Shown here piece by piece: positions 7,853-15,827 of a DNA stretch of 53,207 nt. This stretch comes from JBBPYR01 sp038199755. Lineage in GTDB: Bacteria > Chloroflexota > Ktedonobacteria > Ktedonobacterales > Ktedonobacteraceae. A program made the position numbers and the translations under genes. The notes beneath the pieces are model-generated. The model saw nothing but the letters and a program-made list of their open reading frames with translations, searched no databases and was not told the origin of the DNA. Positions within the stretch are counted from its first letter, which is position 1, and each line of letters opens with the position of its first letter. The stretch lies in assembly GCA_038199755.1 (NCBI GenBank), contig JBBPYR010000020.1, positions 1-53,207 of the forward strand, read 5' to 3'.

Positions 7853-9280
7853 ATGGCTACACGCTATGACGCAATCATCGTTGGGGCCGGGCCAAATGGC
7901 CTGGCTGCCGCCATCACTCTAGCCCAGGCTGGTCGCTCGGTCGTCGTATTTGAAGCACAGGATGTCATCGGCGGTGGCTCTCGCACCAAAGAGCTCACAC
8001 TTCCCGGCTTCCAGCACGATATCTGTTCTGCCATACATCCGCTTGGGCTCAGTTCCCCTTTCTTTCGTACACTACCGTTAGAACGCTATGGCCTGGAATG
8101 GATACATCCCCCAGCTCCACTCGCCCATCCACTCGATGACGGCCCCGCCATTATATTAGAGCGTTCGGTTGAGGCGACAAGCGAAACCCTTGGTATCGAT
8201 GCCAAAGCCTATCGTCGTCTGATGCAACCCTTAGTTGATCATTGGGATATTCTCGGCGATGCCTTTCTTGGGCCGCTCCGTGCGCAGATGTTTGCCCATC
8301 CTTTTCTCTTGGCGAATTTTGGGCTAAAGGCTATTCAGCCCGCGCAAAGCTTTGCCAAGCAGCACTTTAAGGGAGATCGCGCCCGTGCCATTTTCAGCGG
8401 CATGGCCGCTCACTCCATGTTGCCACTTGACCAAACGCTCAGTGCCGCCTTTGGCATCATGCTCGGTGTCATCGGTCATGCCGTCGGCTGGCCGCTTCCC
8501 CGTGGCGGCTCACAAGCGATTGTCGATGCTCTGGCCGCCTATTTACGCTCACTCGGCGGCGAAATCGTGACTGGAGTCGAGGTGAAATCCATCGAGAGCC
8601 TGCCCCCTTCTGCTGCCGTGTTGTTCAATGTCACGCCCCGCCAATTGCTGCGTATCGCGGGCAATCAATTGCCAGAAGGCTACAAACGCCGCCTGCAGCG
8701 TTTTCGCTATGGTCCGGGCGTCTTCAAAATTGATTATGCCCTCGATGGACCCGTTCCCTGGAAGGCTAGCGAGTGTTTGCGTGCTGGCACGGTCCATCTC
8801 GGTGGCACCCTGCCCGAAGTTGCTCTCTCCGAGCGACAGGTTGCTAATGGGCAACCACCCGAAAAGCCCTACGTCCTGACCGCCCAGCAAAGCCTGTTTG
8901 ACGCTACCCGCGCACCAGAAGGTAAGCATACCCTCTGGGCCTATTGTCACGTTCCCAATGGCAGCACGTTCGACATGACTGAGCGCATCGAAGACCAGAT
9001 CGAGCGTTTTGCCCCTGGTTTCCGTGATCGCATTCTGGCAAAGCACACCCTCAATCCCGTTCAAATGGAGCAATACAACGCCAATTACATCGGCGGCGAT
9101 ATCAATGGGGGCTTGGCAAATCTGATGCAGTTCTTCACCCGTCCCACCATTCGCATCAGTCCCTATACAACGCCCAATAAACGCATCTACATCTGCTCAT
9201 CTTCGACGCCACCCACTGGCGGCGTTCACGGTATGTGCGGCTATTATGCAGCGCAAGCTGCTCTACGAAGAGCATGGTGA
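7853..9280 (+). CDS. FAD-dependent oxidoreductase, phytoene desaturase/PYROXD2-like
   Basis: A 475-residue flavoprotein. The N-terminus has the dinucleotide-binding motif VGAGPNGLAAAITLAQAG, followed by FEAQDVIGGGSRT, as in CrtI-like amine oxidase superfamily members. The C-terminus STPPTGGVHGMCGYYAAQAAL closes the FAD site. Length and the GxGPNG variant fit the PYROXD2/NAD(P)-binding group rather than a true carotenoid desaturase. No carotenoid genes are near, so the substrate is unknown. It starts 90 bp after the unknown gene, with a repeat in between and a weak ribosome site, so co-transcription with the switch operon is uncertain. It ends 12 bp before the next membrane gene. Confidence 0.87.
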   Translation: MATRYDAIIVGAGPNGLAAAITLAQAGRSVVVFEAQDVIGGGSRTKELTLPGFQHDICSAIHPLGLSSPFFRTLPLERYGLEWIHPPAPLAHPLDDGPAIILERSVEATSETLGIDAKAYRRLMQPLVDHWDILGDAFLGPLRAQMFAHPFLLANFGLKAIQPAQSFAKQHFKGDRARAIFSGMAAHSMLPLDQTLSAAFGIMLGVIGHAVGWPLPRGGSQAIVDALAAYLRSLGGEIVTGVEVKSIESLPPSAAVLFNVTPRQLLRIAGNQLPEGYKRRLQRFRYGPGVFKIDYALDGPVPWKASECLRAGTVHLGGTLPEVALSERQVANGQPPEKPYVLTAQQSLFDATRAPEGKHTLWAYCHVPNGSTFDMTERIEDQIERFAPGFRDRILAKHTLNPVQMEQYNANYIGGDINGGLANLMQFFTRPTIRISPYTTPNKRIYICSSSTPPTGGVHGMCGYYAAQAALRRAW

Positions 9281-9292
9281 GAAAAAAACAAA

Positions 9293-10018
9293 ATGAACCA
9301 TTCGCTAGTTTCTAATTATGAGGTGCATAATACTCAACTACAAGGTCGCTTGCTCATTGTGACACGTAGCATATGGGCTATATTTGCTGTCTTCGCACTC
9401 ATCATCTTTATCATTAGTATTCCCATCTATGCTAACCTGCTGCAAACAAAATGGGTGATCTTTGCCTTCGTCATTCTTATAATATTCGAGGTAGGTTTCT
9501 CTATCCCTTTGGCTCTGGTACCATCATTTAATCTACCCAGTTCTTCCTATTTTCTGTTTTATAATACCTGCGAATATTTTATACTAACACTCATCCCTCT
9601 TGCTCTAGGCATGGCTATCCTGCGTTATCGCCTCTATGATATCGACATTATCATCAACCGCACCCTCGTCTATGGCTCGCTCACCGCCATTCTCGCCCTA
9701 CTCTACTTCGGCCTCGTCTTCCTGCTCCAAACCCTTCTCAATCCGCTCGCGCACAATTCCGCCCTCTCCATTGTCGGCTCTACTCTGGTGATTGCCGCCC
9801 TCTTTCAGCCACTGCGCGCCCGCATCCAACGCCTCATTGATCGCCGCTTCTATCGCAGTAAATATAACGCCACCCAAACCATCGCCAACTTTAGCACCAC
9901 GCTCCGCAACGAGGTAGAACTCGACGAGCTCAAAGCTCACCTCGTCTCCGTCGTCGACGAAACTATGCAGCCCACCCACATCTCCCTCTGGCTCCATAAG
10001 AAGCGGAAGGGTGAGTGA
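9293..10018 (+). CDS. Short membrane protein of the RYRLYDIDIIINRTL family (copy A)
   Basis: A 241-residue protein with about five membrane segments (about 20-47, 54-76, 92-111, 126-150, 157-173) and a cytosolic C-terminus. RYRLYDIDIIINRTLVYG and RIQRLIDRRFYRSKYNATQT mark a family frequent in Ktedonobacteria. There it commonly forms the membrane half of sensor-like proteins and ends, as here, in ETMQPTHISLWL. From memory, full members are much longer, with a larger region between the first and later membrane segments, so this copy looks internally shortened though open. A second, truncated copy starts at 11588 and a tail fragment lies at 14636. Function unknown. Confidence 0.7.
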   Translation: MNHSLVSNYEVHNTQLQGRLLIVTRSIWAIFAVFALIIFIISIPIYANLLQTKWVIFAFVILIIFEVGFSIPLALVPSFNLPSSSYFLFYNTCEYFILTLIPLALGMAILRYRLYDIDIIINRTLVYGSLTAILALLYFGLVFLLQTLLNPLAHNSALSIVGSTLVIAALFQPLRARIQRLIDRRFYRSKYNATQTIANFSTTLRNEVELDELKAHLVSVVDETMQPTHISLWLHKKRKGE

Positions 10019-10249
10019 AACTAGCGGGTCGACCCGTAATTGAATAGCCATGAGCAAAAGCCGTTGCTGATTGCATGCAATGATTTTTGCAAAAGGGAAA
10101 GCGACCAGACAGCGCATGGTTCGGTATTCCCACTCACTGATAGAATTATAACACTAAGCAGACGCTTTATAAATGAGTTTAAGACTAAAACAGGGCAGTT
10201 AATAAATTTTATTACTATGGTATTAACGATGTAAATTTGTGATATTTGA

Positions 10250-10278
10250 TTGACAAATTGTCTGATTAGTGTTACATT
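10250..10278 (+). promoter_or_regulatory. Sigma-70-type promoter of the HTH/Bro-N island
   Basis: TTGACA at 10250-10255, a 17-bp spacer and TACATT at 10273-10278, about 48 bp before the HTH start codon. The AT-rich stretch 10019-10326 holds no gene. A 12-bp perfect palindrome (CGGGTCGACCCG, 10025-10036) lies just after copy A ends. Confidence 0.65.
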
Positions 10279-10326
10279 GAACTCAAATAGGGAAATCACT
10301 TTTCATATTCATAGAGGAGTAACAAT

Positions 10327-10557
10327 GTGGCAGTGAAGAAGGAATACTTCACAATTGAGGAAACCGCTAAGAAGTTGGGGATAGACCGCTCCACCGTCTA
10401 TCTCAAGATGAAAGTATTGAAAATTGGAACAACAAAGTTCGAGGGCAATCGCAAAAAGTATATAGCAGCTAAGGATGTCGAACAATTGAGGACACTTCTA
10501 AACGAACCGTGGAAGATCGAGCAGGCAAGGAAAGAGGGAAATGCTGCATTTCTATAG
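10327..10557 (+). CDS. Small helix-turn-helix DNA-binding protein
   Basis: A 76-residue protein. Its first 50 residues (YFTIEETAKKLGIDRSTVYL and a following basic segment) form an excisionase/MerR-like helix-turn-helix, as in phage and mobile-element regulators. The rest is a charged helix. The start is the GTG at 10327; the ATG two bases earlier leads to an immediate stop in its own frame. GAGGAG at 10314-10319 is the ribosome site. It is the first gene of a two-gene island with its own promoter and an adenine-rich composition unlike its neighbours, which suggests transfer. Confidence 0.72.
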   Translation: MAVKKEYFTIEETAKKLGIDRSTVYLKMKVLKIGTTKFEGNRKKYIAAKDVEQLRTLLNEPWKIEQARKEGNAAFL

Positions 10558-10576
10558 CAAGAGCAGCATGGACAAG

Positions 10577-10605
10577 AATAACTCCGCCAATTTGGCGGAG
10601 TTATT
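10577..10605. terminator. Hairpin between the HTH and Bro-N genes
   Basis: A perfect 12-bp stem (10577-10588 with 10594-10605) and a 5-nt loop; the arm end forms TTATTT. It probably ends most transcripts after the HTH gene and attenuates the Bro-N gene, whose start lies only 15 bp downstream. Confidence 0.7.
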
Positions 10606-10620
10606 TGAAAGGTGACTAAG

Positions 10621-11562
10621 ATGCCAGAAGAGCATGAACAAGTTGAAATCACTAGAAACGAACTGCTCCCATTCTCACTTTCATCCAAATGGGATAATAT
10701 CCACCAGATATTTTACCATGGGCAGAATTGGTATCGTGTCGTGGATGTGATCGACGCTCTTGAAGTAAGTAAAGACCCCGCTGATTATTGGAGCAAGATA
10801 AAGCGTCGTATTCAATCAGAAGGTTTTCAAGAGACGCGTCAAGATATGCTACAGTTTGAACTCAAGTCGTCCAAGGACAGGCGTCTTCGCAAACATGATT
10901 ATGCAAGCCGCCAGACTATTTTGAGATTGCTTCAATCTATTCCGAGTCCAAAAGTTGAAGAATTTAAGATTTGGCTAGCGGAAGTTGGCGAGCAGCGTCT
11001 TCAGCAAGAAGAGATTGATCGCATTGAGGCTGAATTGGAGCTAGCTCGCCAGAAATATCGTAAGCAGGGGATGGAAGAGAAATGGATAGAGGATCGTATT
11101 CTCAATCTGGTTGGGCGCAACGAACTTACTGACCAATGGCGTAAACGAGGCGCAGTTGAGCATGTACACTTTGCCAAGTTGACAGTGATCCTTCATAAAG
11201 GAGCCTTGGGCGTAACTCCTAATGAACATAAAAGAATCAAGGGCCTACCAAAGAGGTTAAATCCGCGTGATCACATGGATCGCGTGGAGCTTGCTTTGCT
11301 CTCGTTAGCTGAAGCAACCGCCACTACAAAGCATATTGAAAATGACACTCAAGGTCCAGAGAATCTTGAAAAGGACGCACGTGAGACTGCCAAGGGGAGT
11401 GAAGCAGTACGATTGATCACAGAACAATCCCTTGGACGATCTGTCGTCAATCCTCAGAATTTCTTACAGACTCCAAAAGGAGGAAGTGAGAAAAAGAAAT
11501 CGTTGCCTACTCCTGAACGGGAGCAGCCATCATTGTTTGATAATCCAGAGACCAAAGAATAA
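10621..11562 (+). CDS. Bro-N / DNA-damage-inducible protein D-like antirepressor
   Basis: About 313 residues. The N-terminal third resembles a Bro-N domain (IFYHGQNWYRVVDVIDALEV, DPADYWSKIKRR), a DNA-binding module of phage antirepressors and DinD. The middle (WLAEVGEQRLQQ, then a long charged helix, LNLVGRNELTDQW, then LHKGALGVTPNEHKRIKGLP) is the region often joined to Bro-N in mobile-element proteins. The C-terminal 60 residues are low-complexity and hydrophilic. I chose the ATG at 10621, behind AAGGTGA, over the GTG at 10612. With the HTH gene it makes a regulator pair like a phage lysogeny switch, but no integrase or structural gene is present. Confidence 0.78.
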   Translation: MPEEHEQVEITRNELLPFSLSSKWDNIHQIFYHGQNWYRVVDVIDALEVSKDPADYWSKIKRRIQSEGFQETRQDMLQFELKSSKDRRLRKHDYASRQTILRLLQSIPSPKVEEFKIWLAEVGEQRLQQEEIDRIEAELELARQKYRKQGMEEKWIEDRILNLVGRNELTDQWRKRGAVEHVHFAKLTVILHKGALGVTPNEHKRIKGLPKRLNPRDHMDRVELALLSLAEATATTKHIENDTQGPENLEKDARETAKGSEAVRLITEQSLGRSVVNPQNFLQTPKGGSEKKKSLPTPEREQPSLFDNPETKE

Positions 11563-11587
11563 GGCCTAGTGCTGGAGAAGATACAGT

Positions 11588-12026
11588 ATGCACGGTCGCT
11601 TACTCATCGTGGTACGTAGCGTATGGGCTATGTTTGCTGTCTTTGCCCTCACCATCTTCGTGTTCAGTATTCCCATCTATGCCAACCTGCTCCAAACACT
11701 CTGTTCCGGTTCAGCATGTGCCAGCGGACAACTCTCACCTGCTGCCGCGCACTCGCTACAACCTCTCCATATCTCTTTCTTGCTTTTTCCTGACTGCGAA
11801 TATTTTACGCTAACACTCATCCCTCTTGCTCTAGGCATGGCTATCTTGCGTTATCGCCTCTATGATATCGATATCATCATCAACCGCACCCTCGTCTATG
11901 GCTCGCCCACCGCCATTCTCGCCCTACTCTACTTCGGCCTCGTCTTCCTGCTCCAAACCCTTCTCAATCCGCTCGCGCACAATACCGCCCTCTCCATTGT
12001 CAGCTCTACCCTGGTGATTGCCGCCC
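11588..12026 (+). pseudogene. Truncated second copy (copy B) of the membrane-protein gene
   Basis: The reading begins ATGCACGGTCGCTTACTCAT and repeats copy A (9293-10018). From about 11800 to 12026 the two are nearly identical at the nucleotide level, sharing the RYRLYDIDIIINRTLVYG and LYFGLVFLLQTLLNPLAHN coding stretches. Homology stops abruptly after ATTGCCGCCC (12026, equal to 9800 in copy A), and the reading then runs antisense into the 3' end of thrS. The C-terminal part is missing here; a decayed tail of the same gene lies at 14636-14744, beyond the thrS/MOSC block. Confidence 0.75.
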
Positions 12027-12050
12027 ACTTTCTCTGCTTCCGATCCCTCC

Positions 12051-13850
12051 TTATTTCTGTGTACTGCCTGTCGTATGATCGGTTAAGGGCCGTGGCATAG
12101 CGCGGGCACGCTCCTGAGCCGTCAAGTCCAGAAATGCCTCTATCGACATAGAGGCAAGGTTTTCCTTGTTGCGGCTTCGTACAGTGATCGTTTTCGCCTG
12201 CTCTTCCTTATCGCCCACCACCAGCACATAGGGAGTCTTTTGTATCTCTGCATTGCGGATTTTTGCTTGCATGCGATCATTCCCCTCGTCAACGAGGATG
12301 CGCATCCCTGCCAGCTTGAGACGCTGCGCGACCTCCTGTGCATAGGGCTTATGGCGATCAGCGATAGGAATGATGACCGCTTGCTCAGGTGCGAGCCAAA
12401 GCGGAAATGCCCCTCCATAGTGCTCAATCAGCATGCCAACAAAACGCTCAGCACTTCCAAAGAGCGCACGATGCACCATAAAGGGTCGATGGGCCTGACC
12501 ATCTTCTCCGATATATTCCAACCCAAAACGCTCTGGCAGGTTGAAATCAAACTGAATGGTACTTAACTGCCACTCCCGTCCCAGCAGGTCCACAGCTTTC
12601 AGATCGATTTTCGGGCCGTAAAACGCGCCTCCGCCTGCGTCGATGTCGTAGGGCAGGCCCACATGCTCGGCAACACGTTTCAGGGTGGTGGTAGCCTTCT
12701 CCCAGTCCTCGCTAGCACCGACAGACTTCTCCGGTCGCGTCGAGATGTACCCCTTGAAGTCCTCCAAGCCAAATGTCCGCAGAATGTAGAGGGAAAATTG
12801 CAAGGCATGCTGAACCTCATCTTCGATCTGGTCGGGCCTGCAAAAGGTGTGAGCATCATCCTGGGTGAAGCCACGTACACGGGTTAAGCCATGCAGCACG
12901 CCACTGCGCTCAAAGCGGTAGACGCTGCCATATTCGGCGTAGCGTTTGGGCATTTCCTTATATGACCTAGGCCTGCTCTTGAAAATCTCGATATGGAATG
13001 GGCAATTCATAGGCTTGACGTAGTATGCTTCGCCCTCGATATCCATGGGCGCGTACATGCTGTCTCGATAGAAGTTGAGATGCCCCGACGTTTCCCATAG
13101 CTCAGCTCGCCCGATATGTGGGGTGTAGACCCATTCGTAGCCGTTGAGTAAGTGCGCTTCCTGACTGAAACGCTCGGCGAGATAGCGCACCATCGCCCCG
13201 CGCGGATGCCATAAAATTAAGCCTGCTCCCACCGCTTCTGAGGTGCTGTACAAATCCAACACTTTTCCCAGGGTACGGTGATCGCGCTTCTTGGCCTCCT
13301 CCAATCGCCAGAGATAGCGATCGAGTTCCTCTTGTGTGAACCACGCCGTTCCATAGATGCGCTGTAACATAGGCCGATGCTCATCACCCCGCCAGTAGGC
13401 ACCCGCGACCCGCATCAACTTGAATGGTCCGATTTGTCCCGTATGCTCGACATGCTGCCCTCGGCACAGGTCAAGAAACGTGTCTTGACGTTCGATGCCC
13501 ACGTCCTGATCGGGCAGGTTTTCGATCAGCTCGACTTTGTACGGTTGCTGCTTCTCTTGGAAGTACTGTAACGCTTTCTCACGAGGCCAGCTATCATGAA
13601 TAAAGGGATAGTTGCCCGCGATGATGCGTTTCATACGCTGTTCGATGTCGGGCAGGTCGTCAGGTGTGAGTGTGCGTGGCAAGTCAAAGTCATAATAAAA
13701 TCCGTCTCCAGTGGCGGGTCCGATGGCAAGCTTTGCCTCGGGAAACACTTCCAGCACGGCCTCTGCCAAAACGTGTGCGGCGGAGTGGCGCATGCGTTGT
13801 ATCGGCGTATAATTAGCTGCATCTTGCGTTTCGTTTTCGTCCGACATCAC
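12051..13850 (-). CDS. thrS: Threonyl-tRNA synthetase without TGS domain
   Basis: A 599-residue class II synthetase charging tRNA-Thr. It begins directly with the editing (N2) domain, whose HxxxH is in RHSAAHVLAEAV, followed by the Cys-containing CRGQHVEHTG. The catalytic core has KPMNCPFHIEIF (zinc-binding Cys and neighbours), motif 2 in FERSGVLHGLTRVRGFTQDD, and motif 3 in VHRALFGSAERF. The C-terminal anticodon-binding domain carries VIIPIADRHKPYA and VLVVGDKEEQAKTITVR. The usual 60-residue N-terminal TGS domain is absent. Either GTG 13850 or ATG 13847 may start the gene (GAAAGG precedes). It lies 27 bp downstream of the MOSC gene on the same strand. Confidence 0.95.
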   Translation of the reverse strand: MMSDENETQDAANYTPIQRMRHSAAHVLAEAVLEVFPEAKLAIGPATGDGFYYDFDLPRTLTPDDLPDIEQRMKRIIAGNYPFIHDSWPREKALQYFQEKQQPYKVELIENLPDQDVGIERQDTFLDLCRGQHVEHTGQIGPFKLMRVAGAYWRGDEHRPMLQRIYGTAWFTQEELDRYLWRLEEAKKRDHRTLGKVLDLYSTSEAVGAGLILWHPRGAMVRYLAERFSQEAHLLNGYEWVYTPHIGRAELWETSGHLNFYRDSMYAPMDIEGEAYYVKPMNCPFHIEIFKSRPRSYKEMPKRYAEYGSVYRFERSGVLHGLTRVRGFTQDDAHTFCRPDQIEDEVQHALQFSLYILRTFGLEDFKGYISTRPEKSVGASEDWEKATTTLKRVAEHVGLPYDIDAGGGAFYGPKIDLKAVDLLGREWQLSTIQFDFNLPERFGLEYIGEDGQAHRPFMVHRALFGSAERFVGMLIEHYGGAFPLWLAPEQAVIIPIADRHKPYAQEVAQRLKLAGMRILVDEGNDRMQAKIRNAEIQKTPYVLVVGDKEEQAKTITVRSRNKENLASMSIEAFLDLTAQERARAMPRPLTDHTTGSTQK

Positions 13851-13877
13851 TGTTCAGCCTTTCTTCATTGCTTTGCC

Positions 13878-14543
13878 TCAACTTGTTGCTTCGTCAAGGC
13901 GCTCTTGAAAGATATCGCGCCAAACCTCTGGTAACATTTCCAACGCCAGCACACGTCGCAACGCTGCTATGTTTCTTTTGTCAGAGAGATACAGTCGTGT
14001 GATCTCTGCGACCGGAATCGCGTGCTCGTCCCGTTTTACGAGTGTGATAGCATCTCCCGCTGCAACCTCCCCTTCCTCTAAGACCGAAAAATAGAAACCT
14101 GTGCGCCCACTGAGCAGGAAGCGTTTGAGCATGTCGTCACGCCCGAATCTGAGCGCGAGCTTATAGCACGGCAATCTTGGTTGCGTCACCGCAAGGAGTG
14201 CGGAGCCGACGCGAAATTGATCTCCAATATGAACCGTGTCTTCTCGCATTCCTTCAACCGTCAGGTTTTCTCCAAACATCGCCCAAGGAATATCCATTTC
14301 CGGCAATTCCTCGCGCCACACGTCGTAATAGTCCACGGGGTAGACATAAATTGCCTTCTCTGGCCCACCGTGAACCGTCAGGTCCGCTTGACGGTCGCCG
14401 TCGAGGTTGAGCCGACTGACCATCACGCGACCTGCGACAGGCTCTTTGAATATCCCTGTTAAGACGGTTCTTCGCTTCCAAAGAACCTCGCGTGGCAGCC
14501 CAACATTGACCGAGACAACCCGCATATGAGAGAGTGATTGCAT
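13878..14543 (-). CDS. MOSC-domain protein, YiiM-like
   Basis: About 221 residues. The MOSC core is in residues 30-160: NLDGDRQADLTVHGGPEKAIYVYP, FGENLTVEG, IGDQFRVG, and QPRLPCYKLALRFG with the conserved cysteine. The last 50 residues (AEITRLYLSDKRN onward) are the 3-alpha domain seen in YiiM. Such proteins are predicted to handle molybdenum cofactor or sulfur, and YiiM reduces N-hydroxylated compounds. The ATG at 14543 has AGGAGG five bases upstream and is preferred to the earlier ATG at 14585. It is the first gene of a MOSC-thrS pair. Confidence 0.87.
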   Translation of the reverse strand: MQSLSHMRVVSVNVGLPREVLWKRRTVLTGIFKEPVAGRVMVSRLNLDGDRQADLTVHGGPEKAIYVYPVDYYDVWREELPEMDIPWAMFGENLTVEGMREDTVHIGDQFRVGSALLAVTQPRLPCYKLALRFGRDDMLKRFLLSGRTGFYFSVLEEGEVAAGDAITLVKRDEHAIPVAEITRLYLSDKRNIAALRRVLALEMLPEVWRDIFQERLDEATS

Positions 14544-14635
14544 TGCTTCCTCCTGAAAAAGCTTCCCTCGTTGCAAACGAGACATTGCATCGCTAAGATA
14601 CCATTTCTAATGGTACAACATAGTACAAAGTTCAG

Positions 14636-14744
14636 GCCATCGCCAACTTTAGCACCACGCTCCGCAACGAAGTAGTTGCTCGACGAAACCATGCAACCTA
14701 CCCACATCTCGCTCTAGCTGTATAAGAGAAGGAAGGGTGAGTGA
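14636..14744 (+). pseudogene. Decayed tail fragment of the copy A/B membrane-protein gene
   Basis: Matches the last part of copy A: GCCATCGCCAACTTTAGC through AAGGGTGAGTGA, including the segment encoding DETMQPTHISL. About 48 bp are deleted in the middle, the frame is shifted, and a TGG codon has become TAG. This is likely the missing end of copy B, separated from it by the MOSC-thrS block. Confidence 0.72.
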
Positions 14745-14765
14745 TACCAAAACGTGGGTAGGAGG

Positions 14766-15101
14766 TCAATGAGAGATCACAAATTGCACGATAAGCAAGC
14801 ACGCCATGCCGCTAAAGATTGTTAGCAGGACATTTTTTGTACGCCAGGCGACCAGTATCGCGAGGACACCCGCTATCAGATGGCCGTTGCTCAACGATAG
14901 ATTGAGTGAGCCGCCGCTCAAGAAGAGCGCGGGCGCGATCAGTGCCGAGAGCACAGCGATTGGCACGAAGCGTAGAGCCCGCTGCACCATCGGCGAGACC
15001 TGTATCTTGCCTAAGAACACCATGAACGACAGACGAATACTCAAAGTCAGCAGTCCGATAATAATGATGGTCGCCCAAAGCCATGCCTGTGACATACCCA
15101 A
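14766..15101 (-). CDS. azlD: AzlD-family branched-chain amino acid export subunit
   Basis: A 111-residue hydrophobic protein with about four membrane helices (WLWATIIIIGLLTLSIRLSF, RALRFVPIAVLSALIAPALF). TLSIRLSF and RFVPIAVLSA are typical of AzlD, the small partner of AzlC. The pair (compare B. subtilis AzlCD and YgaZH) exports branched-chain amino acids or analogues. It lies 12 bp downstream of azlC. Confidence 0.88.
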   Translation of the reverse strand: MGMSQAWLWATIIIIGLLTLSIRLSFMVFLGKIQVSPMVQRALRFVPIAVLSALIAPALFLSGGSLNLSLSNGHLIAGVLAILVAWRTKNVLLTIFSGMACLLIVQFVISH

Positions 15102-15113
15102 CTCCTTGCTTTA

Positions 15114-15827
15114 TCAAGCTATATCAACCTTGTTTTTCATCAACTCTAGCGTTAGACCAACCGTGATGCCAACCAGTGCCGCGACAGCTATCCCTAGTTT
15201 CAGTGGCAGCGCGAAAACAAGCAGCGCGGTCAACCCGGCGGTCAGCGCAGTAGTTGTGCTTATGCGATCCTTGAGTGTGGGCACAATCAGCGCGATAAAT
15301 GTGAGCGTAGACGTGAAGTCCAATGACCAGCTTGCAGGGATGTGCCCGCCCAGGAAAATACCTGCGGCAGTACTCAGTTGCCAGGTCGTCCACAACGCTA
15401 GCTCGGCTCCCAGAAAATAAAGGTGCTTCCACCTGTCGTCTCCGGGCTTCTGATAATGCAAGATGATCACCGCATAAGCCTCATCGGTCAATAAGTATGC
15501 GAGCAGCCACTTCCAGAGAGGATGGAGCTTACGGATGTAGGAAGACACCGACGCGCTGTAAAGCATATGACGGATATTCACGATAAATGCGGTTAGGATG
15601 ATGACAAGCGAAGGCGTGCCAGCTGCGATGAGCTGGACAATCACGAATTGGGCCGAACCCGCAAAAACGATGAATGACATCGCTTGCGCGATACTCGCCG
15701 GGATACCTGCGCTGATCGCTGACACCCCATAAATCATTCCAAAGGGAACTACACCCAACAGAATTGGCAGTTCGTCCCTGATGCCATGTAAGAACTCGGA
15801 TATCCTCACCACTCGGCCAGCTTCCAT
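15114..15827 (-). CDS. azlC: AzlC-family branched-chain amino acid exporter
   Basis: A 237-residue integral membrane protein of the AzlC/YgaZ family. Signatures are LLGVVPFGMIYGVSAISAG near the N-terminus, FAGSAQFVIVQLIAAG, NIRHMLYSASVSSYI and LTDEAYAVI. It is the large export subunit and works with AzlD. The ATG at 15827 lies inside the upstream regulator gene. A GTG at 15809 overlaps the regulator's stop as GTGA and is an equally good, translationally coupled start. Either way the exporter is transcribed and probably translated with the SARP-like regulator, which is therefore likely to control it. Confidence 0.9.
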   Translation of the reverse strand: MEAGRVVRISEFLHGIRDELPILLGVVPFGMIYGVSAISAGIPASIAQAMSFIVFAGSAQFVIVQLIAAGTPSLVIILTAFIVNIRHMLYSASVSSYIRKLHPLWKWLLAYLLTDEAYAVIILHYQKPGDDRWKHLYFLGAELALWTTWQLSTAAGIFLGGHIPASWSLDFTSTLTFIALIVPTLKDRISTTTALTAGLTALLVFALPLKLGIAVAALVGITVGLTLELMKNKVDIA

